A stretch of 64,000 bases of DNA from Zanthoxylum bungeanum (Eukaryota > Streptophyta > Magnoliopsida > Sapindales > Rutaceae), in assembly GCA_019454045.1 (NCBI GenBank), contig SKCR01038859.1:62001-126000 (forward strand), given 5' to 3'. Of the stretch, positions 44,199 to 54,762 are shown in pieces (the first letter of the stretch is position 1; every line of letters begins with the position of its first letter). Below the pieces are notes generated by a model. The model ran no database searches. It had not been told where the DNA came from and was given only the letters and a program-made list of their open reading frames with translations. The translations under genes and the position numbers were made by a program.

Positions 44199-46636
44199 TG
44201 TAGGAAACGCTTTCCCTCGCGCAGCGGAAGCGATTAGGCCCACGGATCGAATTTGAAAATTTTTTATGCTTTGCCCTTCCTTTGGCCGAATGATACCAGT
44301 GGGTATACTGAAATTTTGCTTCTGTTTTACACAAGATTTCAGCCCCGGAATGCCTCCGAAACAGTCCCCGAACAGCCCCTTGAACTGCAGTGAAATAGCG
44401 GACTATTTTGCACACGTTACACGTGTGAACTGCACCCAAATCAGTCCACAATTTGCGTGACCTGCTGTAGTCTTTTAGGTCTGATTTTTCATTCAAAAAA
44501 CAATCCTAACTCAGCCCTAAAAATCACCCAAAGGTGTTTCCCAAAACCCAAATTAAAACCAAACAAAATCGTGCCCCAAAATTAGCTAGTGTGTGCGCGG
44601 CAGTGAGGAAATTTTGTCCTCACTGCCGTGACTTGCTGGTGAGAGGAAGAGAAGGTTTTCCAACACCACAAGATCTTCCGAGCTATGTCTCGTTACTAAC
44701 GGAGGGTAGTGTGGGCTACGCTCACAAATCAATCCCTAAATGTTTTAGAGATCTAATCCCACACTAAAATAATTTTCTCATTCTTAAATAATCTTTCTCA
44801 ACTTTTGAGAGCATGAAAAATAGAAGGAGGCTATGGTTTTCTATTGTGTAGATCTCCAAAAGAAAAATATAATTTTTCTTTTTATACTTAGGGAAATTAT
44901 TTTCATAAAATAAATCAACCACTAGTCTCCCACCCCTTCTAATTTTCGGCCAAGGTAAGGAACTTTTGTTTGATTTTGTTTTCAAAACAAACAAATCCCA
45001 TTCGTTACTCAATGAGGAATTCGGCCAAGGCATTGAATTTTGATTTGATTTTGTTTCCCAAACAAACTAATCTTATTCCTTATCTAATGAGGAATTCAGC
45101 CAAGGCATTGAATTTTGATTTGATTTTGTTTCTCAACAAATCCTATTCCTTATCTAATAAAGAATTCGGCCAAGGGTAAGTATTTTAATTTGATTTTATT
45201 TCCCAAACAAACAAATCTTAGCCTTATTAAATTATATCATATATAATTCAATATTCTATTTTTAATAATTATCATATAATTATTAAGGGTGATGCTAACT
45301 AGTGCCCTAAGGGCACTCATTAATGATCCATTTTTGGTAACTTTTCATATCATTTTTATGGGGAAGTAAAAAATTGTCAAAACATTAATTTTTTTTCATT
45401 TTTCCTATATAAACTTTCCTAAAATGGATCATTAACAAGTGCCCTAAGGGTACTCATTAGCATTTCCCAATTATTAATACTCTACATTAACCTTTAATGT
45501 ATAGTCTCAAGTGTGATGTAATTTATATTATTAATCATATTAATAATATTTATTCTTTGTGAGTATATAATTGGACTATCCAATTATATTAACTCCGCTA
45601 AAGTATATCGAGCTAGAACGGGGACCAAATAGACCCACGGTTCCGAGCTCCAATAATCTCGAAATATTAATTAAGCTCTTAATTAAATATTTTGAATTAT
45701 TAACTTAGGGTTATTCCACTAAAAATCCGAAGTTGCACTCTGGTTACCGTAGATGAAATATTAAGCCGAACCAAGTTGGTGTCCACCGATATAGTCATCG
45801 CATACGAATTGATCCTTCATGAGTATCTCGTAATTAGAGCCGGGTCATAATGTCCGTTATACCCCTCTAATCATTTTTACCTTAAGTACCATTGATTCTC
45901 TAATGAACGATTTATTCATAACTATTATGAATATTAATCTTTCTATTCGTAATAGAAAAACTTGAGTGCTCAAATCGTTCAAGTACCGAATCAACCCTTA
46001 AGAAAGATACTCATCTACTTCTCGCAAGAAGGAATGAACTCCATGTCTATGTAAAACGTTCCTAGCTACAAAACAAATTGTGCCCCCAAAGTACGTAGCT
46101 ATTGGTTGGGATTGCTACACCAACCTCACCTTTGTAAATCAAATGACACAGCCTGCCATGCAGGAGTTCGTAGTACACTCAGGATTAAGATCAATCCATA
46201 TATGACCATCAAGTAGATTGAAATGACTTTCTTTGCTTAACGGATATTATAAGAATGTCATTTTTATATGGATCCAGTCCTATATGATCGCATCATACAA
46301 GGTGCCTCCATTTTCATGTCTTTACATGGACGATCTGGATTAATATCGCTATACAAATATAGAATGGACCGCAGCTATAGATAAACCACAAACAAAGTAC
46401 CCGGTTTATTTGCTCTCTATGGACTATTTAAGATTACTAACTTCAGACTCAAATCCACTGGTGTATGACACTCATACACTAAGTCTGAAGGTACATAAGT
46501 AATCTACGGTATTTACGAAGATATATAATATGCGAAAGATAAACAAACAATTTGATAAATGAACAATGCATCGTTTTATTTCAAAACACATGAAACCGTT
46601 TACATCACATGTAGCTCTATGGCATACATCCCAACA
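44199..46636 (-). mobile_element. Solo LTR of the Ty1-C family
   Basis: On the plus strand it runs from TGTAGGAAACGC to ATCCCAACA, the reverse complement of the Ty1-C LTR over its whole length. A 5-bp duplication ATTGC flanks it (44194-44198 and 46637-46641). There is no internal region, so it is a solo LTR left by LTR-LTR recombination. It carries the MITE at 45287-45468, which accounts for its extra length. It includes the internal direct repeats (44945-45205). Confidence 0.96.
45287..45468. mobile_element. Mutator-type MITE, 182 bp
   Basis: Terminal inverted repeats of about 45 bp: GGGTGATGCTAACTAGTGCC at the left, and at the right the complement ending GTACTCATTAGCATTTCCC. A 9-bp duplication AATTATTAA lies at 45278-45286 and 45469-45477. 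The uninserted LTR copies at 30765 and 38575 show the empty site. The 9-bp duplication and G-start termini fit Mutator-like elements. Confidence 0.92.
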
Positions 46637-46641
46637 ATTGC

Positions 46642-46722
46642 TATGTTTGTACCAGGATGTGTAGTAAATATTATATCTCTTTTTTGTATTAGATACAGAA
46701 GGCTATCATGGTAATATTAAGA
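46642..46722 (+). pseudogene. Ty1-B protease, middle fragment
   Basis: The 81 bp between two insertions read YVCTRMCSKYYISFLY and continue the protease reading from 44198. The fragment ends at the TAAGA duplication of LTR-D. Confidence 0.7.
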
Positions 46723-47899
46723 TGTAACATCCCGCCTAAAATAGGATGCTACCGGCAGGAGACAGGCTAATCTTGCCTACATAAGCCTCTAAATCTGATG
46801 AAAATTCGGCATGACCTTTACTAAAAGTCATGCAACCTGGATCAAGTCCAGCACCTTAATACAACCTATAAGGCCCGACACAAATAACATACACTAAATC
46901 GATAAACTCAAGACATAACATGATTGGGCTCCATGCCCGAAAATACATACAAATAAAAATTTTTACAATTAAACTTATACAACTCAATTCTCTTTAACTA
47001 ATCTCATAAACAACTTGACTTCATTCCCCCAAAGACTGGTGATTGGCTGGCTGCAGCGCTGCTATTCGGCTCCTCAAGCTCTGGTGTCTGTGGTTCAGTT
47101 AGGTCACCAACCTATAAAACTCAAACACTGTTGGGTTGTGAGTTATAAGACTCAGTAAGTAACTATGCTCATTCCTTGAGTGTCAAACACATACAAAGTC
47201 TTAATTCTGTTTCTATATTACCCTAGACTTTCTATGTGCCCATGCAATATTACAGAATTTGTGCCACTACATAATTCTTAACCATTCACAAACTTATTAC
47301 TTATTATTGATCCATTTAGCTGATCATACACATACTTTAAATTCTGACTACTGCTATTAGCTTAAACATCTCTAACAGACATCAAGTTTCTATTTTACAA
47401 ACTACATACCGAGACCCATCACACTTCTGCTGTGCTACTCAGATTTTTCTTTACTTTCCTGTATACTATATACTAATCTAGATCAGGCAATTACAATAAC
47501 TTTCTTACTTTTATTATCTTGAAATATCATCAAATCGGTTATTCTAAATCATTATTTCTGTCAAACATTTAAACCACTGTCACCAACCATGTATGCATGC
47601 ATATGTTATTTTATCATCAAGTCATAACATCTTTACAATATGTTCTTTCTAAATAAGCATACAACTTATACAATCATTATTAATGTATATTCATTTAAAT
47701 AAAATCTTGCTATCATGCACTAGTATTTAACACAATGTTACTTCTATATGAACATGCCCCGCACAGATGCTAATCATATATACATATTGATGCAACCATG
47801 CCATTATACATTTATACCAATTATATGCTTTTCCAATGATATCTGGACTATATGATTTATGTGCATAGTAGTAATTTATACTTTACTCTTGCATGCTTT

Positions 47900-48120
47900 G
47901 TTCTTAGAAAAAATACTTTTCGAAAACTTTTACTGAAAACTGTTTCTGAAACTCTTTATAAAACCCGTCTTTCTGAAATACTATTTTCTGAAACTCTTTA
48001 CAAAACTGTTCATCTGAAGACTGTTTCTGAAAACTGAAGTCTCTATCTAAAATCTATATTTCTGAAAATTGGTTTCTAGAATTCTGATATTTCAAAACTC
48101 TTTCTTTTTTTTAAAAAAAA
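47900..48120 (+). repeat. CTGAAA-rich low-complexity block in LTR-D
   Basis: Many copies of CTGAAACT, CTGAAAACTG and TTTCTGAAA in imperfect array. An equivalent block lies at 60465-60770 in the second LTR-D copy, so it is a constant part of the family. Confidence 0.75.
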
Positions 48121-48154
48121 AAACTGATATCTGGATATCTGCTGAAAAACTGAC

Positions 48155-48297
48155 GCATGTGGGCGTTACGTATCGCCGTCCCCCCATACGCCATAGAGCT
48201 AGATATGCAAACCCATGACATTGGGGCGTTACATATCTATGCTACCACCCAAGCTCAAACTGGGGTCTAGGGGCGTTACGTATCGCCGTCCCCCTAG
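48155..48297. repeat. Repeated hairpin GGCGTTACGTATCGCCG in LTR-D (copy 1)
   Basis: Full units lie at 48155-48189 and 48267-48297, with a truncated one at 48221-48240. The core GGCGTTACGTATCGCC can pair GGCG with CGCC. The flanks extend the stem: CTAGGGG with CCCCTAG at 48267, and ATG with CAT at 48157. The second LTR-D has four units with different but still complementary flanks. Confidence 0.8.
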
Positions 48298-49563
48298 CCC
48301 ATCTGGAGGATCTGAGAGCGTCCCCTCAGTCCTCAACATGTGCACATGCTCTCTGTATCCGTTAATTCCAAAGTATCCGTCAATTCCAAATTATCAAGTT
48401 ACATAATGGGGTGAGTTTTTACCTCATGTTCTGAAAAACATGAAACTCCTGTTTAAATCTCAAGCCTGTAAGAAAATATTTTCTGAAATACTTTTCTTTA
48501 AAAAAAAAAGTCATTTAAAACTTTTGTTTAAGACACTTCGAATTTCAAAAATACTCTTAGCATTAACTCATCTTTTGAAAGTCTTAACATATGGATATGT
48601 GTATGAATATTTGATGCTTTCACTTATCCTGGCCATGTTTTCTTACATGCTTACCTTACCTATAAGCTGATGACATGATTTTCACTCTTTTATGCATTCA
48701 ATGTCAATGCTGTCTACCTTGTGTCCTATATGCTTATACTATCCTCAATATACATTACATATACAATTCATGTTCGTACATAAAATAAATTATCACAACT
48801 TAATAATCACTATCAGCTTGGTATGCATTTACACACATAATATCTCATATTCATATCCAAATTAACAGGCTTTACCATTCTGACTTCTTACCTTTATACA
48901 AATCATTCTTATATTATAACTCATATCACATGTTAGTACATATGCATTTTCAACTTACACTCTTGAAAATAAAACCAATTCATCATTTACATGCACACTT
49001 ATTCAGTTTCCATTAACATTATAGCTCTGCATGCTTATAATGCACATCACACCAACATACTCAACCTATACATCATATTTCGCATTTCATAATCTATAAT
49101 CATGACCAAATAAATATTCCACTACTTATTCTATCTTATCATTACACAAACTCGCATACATGTTCATTAATCAAGTCTATTTAACCATTTTTTTTTTAAA
49201 TAGTATGTTAATATCATAAATTGTTCATTATAACTGTTAATCTCATACACTAGATGTCATGGCAGACAAATACTACATTGACCGGATTACGTGCCTACTA
49301 ACTACAATACCCACCACCCTCAAATATGATAGCAGACTTTAGTGGATTTAATTCTTTCTCAATATAAACAGACCAAGTAGAAGACCGATTATCACAAGAT
49401 ACAACAAAACTATCAAAGTGAAGCACCTAAAGCGACGCCATGTCTGCAAATTAAACTAACTAATTCATACAAAATTAATACTTTAAAAAAATCTCAATTA
49501 ATCTCCTCTTACCAACTAACAGCAAAACAATATTTACGTGAAAGTGTAGTCTATTTCGATTAC

Positions 49564-49590
49564 AAAAAAAAAAAAAAAAAAAAAAAAAAA
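49564..49590. repeat. Poly(A) run, 27 bp
   Basis: A simple homopolymer inside LTR-D. No adjacent SINE or LINE body or target duplication was seen. Confidence 0.9.
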
Positions 49591-50435
49591 CGCAATTATC
49601 AAATAAATTGAAGTAATTCGTGTAGGATAATGAAGAGAAGCTAAATCATCCTAAACATAACATACATTACTACTGTCATGAAAACCCCATCCTTTGATAA
49701 TTGATCCATTCCAAGATATCAGATAAGAACTATAAGTTGTCATCTTAGATACTATATCCTGCAAGTATTCATTCTTGGACCATTATCTTCCATTTACGAT
49801 CAACCAGAATATTAATTCATGAACTCTTACTTGCAAAATCCTTGATTACCGACTCTCTGGCCTCTAGGGCCAAATAACAGACACTAACAGGACATAAAAA
49901 AATCATTATTTTATCCAATTTACTGTCTAATATTATCAACAGTATCCCAATTTCTAATCTAGGGTTCACTTTAAAATCTTCTCAAATTCTTGGGTTCTTA
50001 TCAAACTTTTCCCCAATTTCCCAATTAATCCAATCCAGTTAATTTCTTTCTATTTCAAGGTTATAATTAATCTTGTATTGCTTTAATTTAATCATTTTCA
50101 TCATTCTTGTTTCAATTTTTTAGATTCATTTCAACAAATCAAACAAACCATAACACCCAAACTCAAGAAATTCATCACATAGATTACTTACTCTCTCTCT
50201 CGATTCTACTCGTCCTCTTCTCCTTGATTTCTTCTTTCTCTCCCTGTTCTCGTTTCTACTTCTTTCCCTTCACTGATCTCGCACCCTCTCTCAGTCTTTC
50301 ACTCTTTCCCCTCAATCTCTCTCTTAAACTCTCTACTCCTGCTCTCGATCATCCTTCTTCTGTCTTATTTCTTCTCGGCCATTCTCTTACGGCCTGCCCC
50401 CTTTGAATCTTTTCAGCCTTTCTTCCTCCTTTATT

Positions 50436-51565
50436 GGGTATATTCAATTGAGATTTTAAAAAACTTTTTTGGGTTAAAAAAGTCTTGTGGTATTCAATTA
50501 AGATTTTAAAATAATCTAAAAAATCTTGTGGTATTCCATTAATACTATTAAGATTTTTTAAAGAGTGTATCCAAATCTAGTAATATTCAATCAGGATTTT
50601 AAACAAGTAATAGAAAGTCTTATGGTATTGAAAAACATAATTATTTTGAAGGATTTTTTTATATGTGTGATTTTGTGGGACTTTTTAGTGAAAATTATAA
50701 ATACCAAACTCTATAAAAAATCTCACCCTAACCCATGAGACTTTTTATATAAGATTTTTTTGAGTGTTAGAAAATAGAAGATGAACATACATGTTAGTTA
50801 GAAAATAGAAAATGAACATACATGTTAGTTCTTCGTGAACAAATTACTTGCTTATTAGTAATTTCTTCTTTTTTTTATTTCAAATAAAACAATATGACTT
50901 TCTTTTAAATCCAACTGGTAATGTCCTTCTCCAAATATTTTTCTTAATGAATTTCATTTTCGAGGAGGAAAATTCTATCACATTTAAAAATAATTTCCTA
51001 AATTTTCTTTGAGGCCAACAGAACTTCTTCATTCAGATAGATAATAATGTACAAAATGAATTTAGCACAACAAAATTTTTTTCCTCATTTTCTCGCTAAT
51101 TTTTTACTTGTATTTATTTTTAAAAAAACCCCAAATTTAAGGAAAAAATTATTTATCAATTATTAAGATCATTGATGCTGAAGTGTTATCTTTTCTTCCT
51201 AGGTCAAAGAAATGACATTCTTTCATAAAAATCATAAAAATATTCCTAGGTCAGAGAAATGATATTCTAACATTTTGAACCAATTGACTTTCATTAACTT
51301 TTTTTATTTATGATTTCATTCCATATAATATCGGTTATAAAAAAGGAAAAAAAAAACTATAACGATCCTTTCAAATCTTACAAATTCTTATAAAATAAGT
51401 CTTTTAAAATCTAATATGTAAAAAATCTTGATTAAAAGAAATCTCATAAAATCTTGTAAGTTATTACATTCTTTAAATGTCTATTATAATCTTTAAATAT
51501 TTTTTAAAATCTACAAGACTTATTTATTAATAAATAGTCTTTTAAAATCTCAATTGAATACACCC
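50436..51565. mobile_element. 1.13-kb inverted-repeat element inside LTR-D
   Basis: Left end GGGTATATTCAATTGAGATT, right end the complement (AATCTCAATTGAATACACCC), giving about 28-bp terminal inverted repeats. Extra internal copies of GTGGTATTCAATTAAGATTT lie near the ends. The flanks TCCTTTATT and TCCTTAGTC agree at 6 of 9 positions and may be a decayed 9-bp duplication, which would fit a non-autonomous Mutator-like element. It has no coding region and the interior is AT-rich. Confidence 0.8.
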
Positions 51566-51989
51566 TCCTTAGTCTCTCTCCCTCTCTATTCTTTCTGGTT
51601 TCGTGAATCCCCCTGTGAACCGTGTGCGTGTGTATACTAATTAATTGTGTATGTGTTCTTAAGTGCAACACGTGTAGGTTATATATATATGTGTGTGTGT
51701 GTGTCTATATTTTTGTTTTTTTATTTTATTTTTTTAATTAATTATTCTTGTGTGTTATATATATAAATCATGAGTTTTAGAAATTTATATTTATTTATTT
51801 ATTTCTTGTGTTTAAGTTTGTAGAAATATCTAGATATATGCATAAATATTTTTAAAAAATACTAATTAATTGTCAATTTAATCCTTTAAATTCTATTTTC
51901 CACTAAATTGACCTCGCGTTCGGACGCGACTCCATATATATGAAAAATAAAATTTATGCGATCTCGCTAAAATAATCCAGGACGTTACA

Positions 51990-53170
51990 TAAGATCTATT
52001 CTTTATATTTATATGATAGGCGTAATATTCAGATTATTTTGTTGTACAAATGAGCATGGTCATTATATATTGCATACTTTTAGAGATGTTTTGAATACTA
52101 GGGTTAATGAACGTAGTTTGCTTGTAGTTAATAATACTGAACTATAGTATATAAGGCTATGTCATATAGGCGTGAAACACCTTACCCAATTGGTTAGGAA
52201 TGGTTTAATACCAGCTCTCACCACCATTGAATCCTATCCAACTTGTAAATCATATATTCAGGGTAAGATGACCAAAGCCCCATTTTCTGGTGTTGGACAC
52301 CGCGCCACTGATTTACTGGAACTCGTACATTCTGATGTGTGTGGTTCACTATGTCAAACTACTCACAGTGGTTATTCGTACTCCGTTACCTTTATCGATG
52401 ATCTATCACGGTATGGTTATATCTATCTGATGAGACATAAATCAGAAACCTTTGAAAAAGTTCAAATAGTTCCGTAATGAAGTAGAAAAACAGACTGGTC
52501 AATATATTAAATGCCTTCAATCTGATCAAGACGACGAATATATAAGTAGTGAGTTCATGGATTATATGAAGGAGAATGAAATTCTCACTCAATATACTCC
52601 TTTAGGTACTCCACAACACAATGGAGTGTCTGAGAATAGAAATCAAACTTTATTGGATATGGTCCGATCTATGTTGAGTTTTACAAATTGTCCTATTATT
52701 TATAAGGCTACTCTCTTTTAACAGCTGTACATCTTTTGAATAAGATTTATTCAAAAGTTGTTCCTACGACTTCATATGAGATATGGACCGACAGAAACCA
52801 AATCTTAATATGTTAAGGTTTGGAGTTGTCCTGCCTATGTCAGGATAGCTCAGCAAGATAAGCTTTTGCCTCGAGGGTAAAAGTTTAGGTTTGTTTGATA
52901 TCCTTTGAATACAAAGGGATATCGTTATATGATACCGAGCATCGAAATTTATTCGTAGCTCGCTTTGTTAAATTTTTAGAGGTAGAATTTTTGTCAGAAG
53001 GTTGTAATTATAGACAAGTTGAACTTGATGAAGTCCAACCTGAAAACAACGAACCAACGGAGGAACTTAAATTCAAGTAGATGAAGAACCTTCAACACAC
53101 ATACTTGTAGATCACAAAGAATATCTAGACCTCCCGAACATTTGTATTTGATACAAGAAAAGAGTCTCGA
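51990..53170 (+). pseudogene. Ty1-B protease end and integrase
   Basis: After the LTR-D duplication the protease tail continues to about 52140. GAG-pre-integrase and integrase follow: a LTQLVRNGLIPALTTIESYP block, ELVHSDVCGSL with the first catalytic Asp, and VTFIDDLSRYGYIYLMRHKS. GTPQHNGVSENRNQTLLDMV near 52600-52660 holds the catalytic Glu. The C-terminal part is frameshifted (52800-53080). It is inactive, with at least four breaks. Confidence 0.85.
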
Positions 53171-54040
53171 TGTTTTTTTACCTATAAAAAATCGATGTTG
53201 GACATCGACTTCGTGAAGTGGAAAGATGCCATGAAATCCAAGTTAGCTAGAAGCAAGAGAATCAAGTTTGGGACTTGGTTTCGCTTCCCGAAGGAATTGA
53301 CCTTTCGATTTTAAAAGGGTTTACAAGAGGAAACACGGGCCTGATGGAAATGTTGAAACCTATAAGGTCCGACTGGCAGCAAAAGGTTACACACAGTGAC
53401 CTGAAGTTGACTACGATGAAACATTTTCACCAGTAGCAATGCTTAAGTCTATTAGGAATTGGCTTTCTATAGCTGCTTATCATGATTATGAGATTTGGCA
53501 AATGGATGTCAAAACAGACTTTCTAAATGGATTTCTTGAAGAAGAAATCTATATGCAATAGCTGGAGGGTTTTGCATCCAGTGAGAACTCAAGTATAGTA
53601 TGTACGCTTAAAAAGTCCATTTATTGACTTAAAACAAGCTTCGCGAAGTTGGAGTATTCGATTCGACGAGATTATTAGATTGTCTGGTTTCTCAAGAATT
53701 CGAAAGAATCCTGTGTATATCAGAAGGCCAGTGGGAGCATGGTGGTATTTTTAGTCATCTATGTTGGCGAAATCCTAATAATTGAGAATGATATAGGGAT
53801 GATGCAAGGCGTCAAAGCTTACCTCTATAAGAATTTCTACATGAAGGATTTGGGAGAAGCTTTCTATGTTTTAGGTATAAAACTCTATAGAGATAGAGAG
53901 AGGAAGCTGATTGGGTTATCCCAATCAACGTACATAGATAAGATCTTGGAACGGTACAATTTTGGTAACTATAAAACGTCAAAGATATCATTCAAACATG
54001 AGATTCATCTTTTAAAGAAGATGTGTCCGCAAACAGAATA
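53171..54040 (+). pseudogene. Ty1-B reverse transcriptase
   Basis: It contains VYKRKHGPDGNVETYKVRLA-type and LAAKGYTQ-like blocks, [26 protein letters not shown], and after stops the palm region. The catalytic YVDD box is YVGE at 53760-53771 (VIYVGEILIIEND), which removes both Asp residues. A readable KDLGEAFYVLGIKLYRDRER block follows. Not functional. Confidence 0.87.
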
Positions 54041-54740
54041 TTAGAAGGTTAGAATGTCTAACCAACCTTATGCTTTATATTGGGTTGCATAATTTTTTTC
54101 CATGTTATGTAATAAGTCTGATATCAGTTTCGTTGTTAGTGTAACCAGTAGATATCAGTCCAATCTAGGTCATAACCTTTGGATGGCCATTAAATATATC
54201 CTGAAGTATCTTAAAGGTACTAAAGATAAGTTGATTATATATGGAGGAAGTGAACTGCAAGTTAATGGGTATACAGATTCCGACTTCCAATCAAATATTG
54301 ATGATAGAAAGTCTAAATATGGATTCGTCTTTACCCTTAACGGAGGTGCAGTTTGCTGGAAGACTTCCAAACATGCGTCAAAAGCTTATTCCACCACAGA
54401 GGCGGAATATATTGTAGCTTCTGAAGCTGCAAAGGAAGCTTTATGGATTATGAACTTTATCACAGAGTTGGGAGTGGTCCCAAGTATTGAGAATGTGATT
54501 TCATTATGCTGTGATAATACTGGAGCCATTGCACAAGAAAAAGAACTGATGGCACAATAGAAGTCAAAGTATGTGGAACGCAAGTACTACATTATTCGAG
54601 AGATTGTGTCGCGATGGGACATTGTCATGTATAAGGTACCGAGTGAAGATAATGTAGCAGACCCGCTTACGAAGGCCATACCTCTAAATTTATTTGATCA
54701 ACATGTGGAGTCGATGGGTATTAGATACAATCGATATTGG
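54041..54740 (+). pseudogene. Ty1-B RNase H
   Basis: Reads WMAIKYILKYLKGTKDKLII, then GYTDSDFQSNIDDRKSKYGF with the catalytic Asp, STTEAEYIVASEAAKEALWI with the Glu, and LCCDNTGAIAQEKEL. The terminal block is VADPLTKAIPLNLF. Several stops are present. It is directly followed by the polypurine tract. Confidence 0.88.
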
Positions 54741-54746
54741 CACTAG

Positions 54747-54760
54747 AGCAAGTGGGAGAT
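54747..54760 (+). other. Polypurine tract of Ty1-B
   Basis: AGCAAGTGGGAGAT, just upstream of the 3' LTR start at 54763. Confidence 0.88.
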
Positions 54761-54762
54761 TT

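Larger units (their letters stand above)
46723..51989. mobile_element. LTR-D: 5.27-kb solo LTR-like unit
   Basis: The unit begins TGTAACATCCCGCC and ends GGACGTTACA. The TGTAAC/GTTACA termini are a perfect short inverted repeat. A 5-bp duplication TAAGA flanks it (46718-46722 and 51990-51994). It holds no gag, pol or internal primer site, so it is most simply a very long solo LTR, probably of a gypsy element, although the superfamily is not proven. A related copy starts at 59184. It contains a repeated hairpin, CTGAAA-rich DNA and a 1.1-kb inverted-repeat element. Confidence 0.82.

Noticed and set aside
49564..49590. Poly(A) run as the tail of a SINE or LINE
   Set aside because: No promoter boxes, body or target duplication could be seen around it; treated as a homopolymer.
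50107..50406. A 99-codon open frame rich in Ser, Leu and Phe
   Set aside because: It lies in a TCTCTC-rich pyrimidine stretch of LTR-D with no conserved features.
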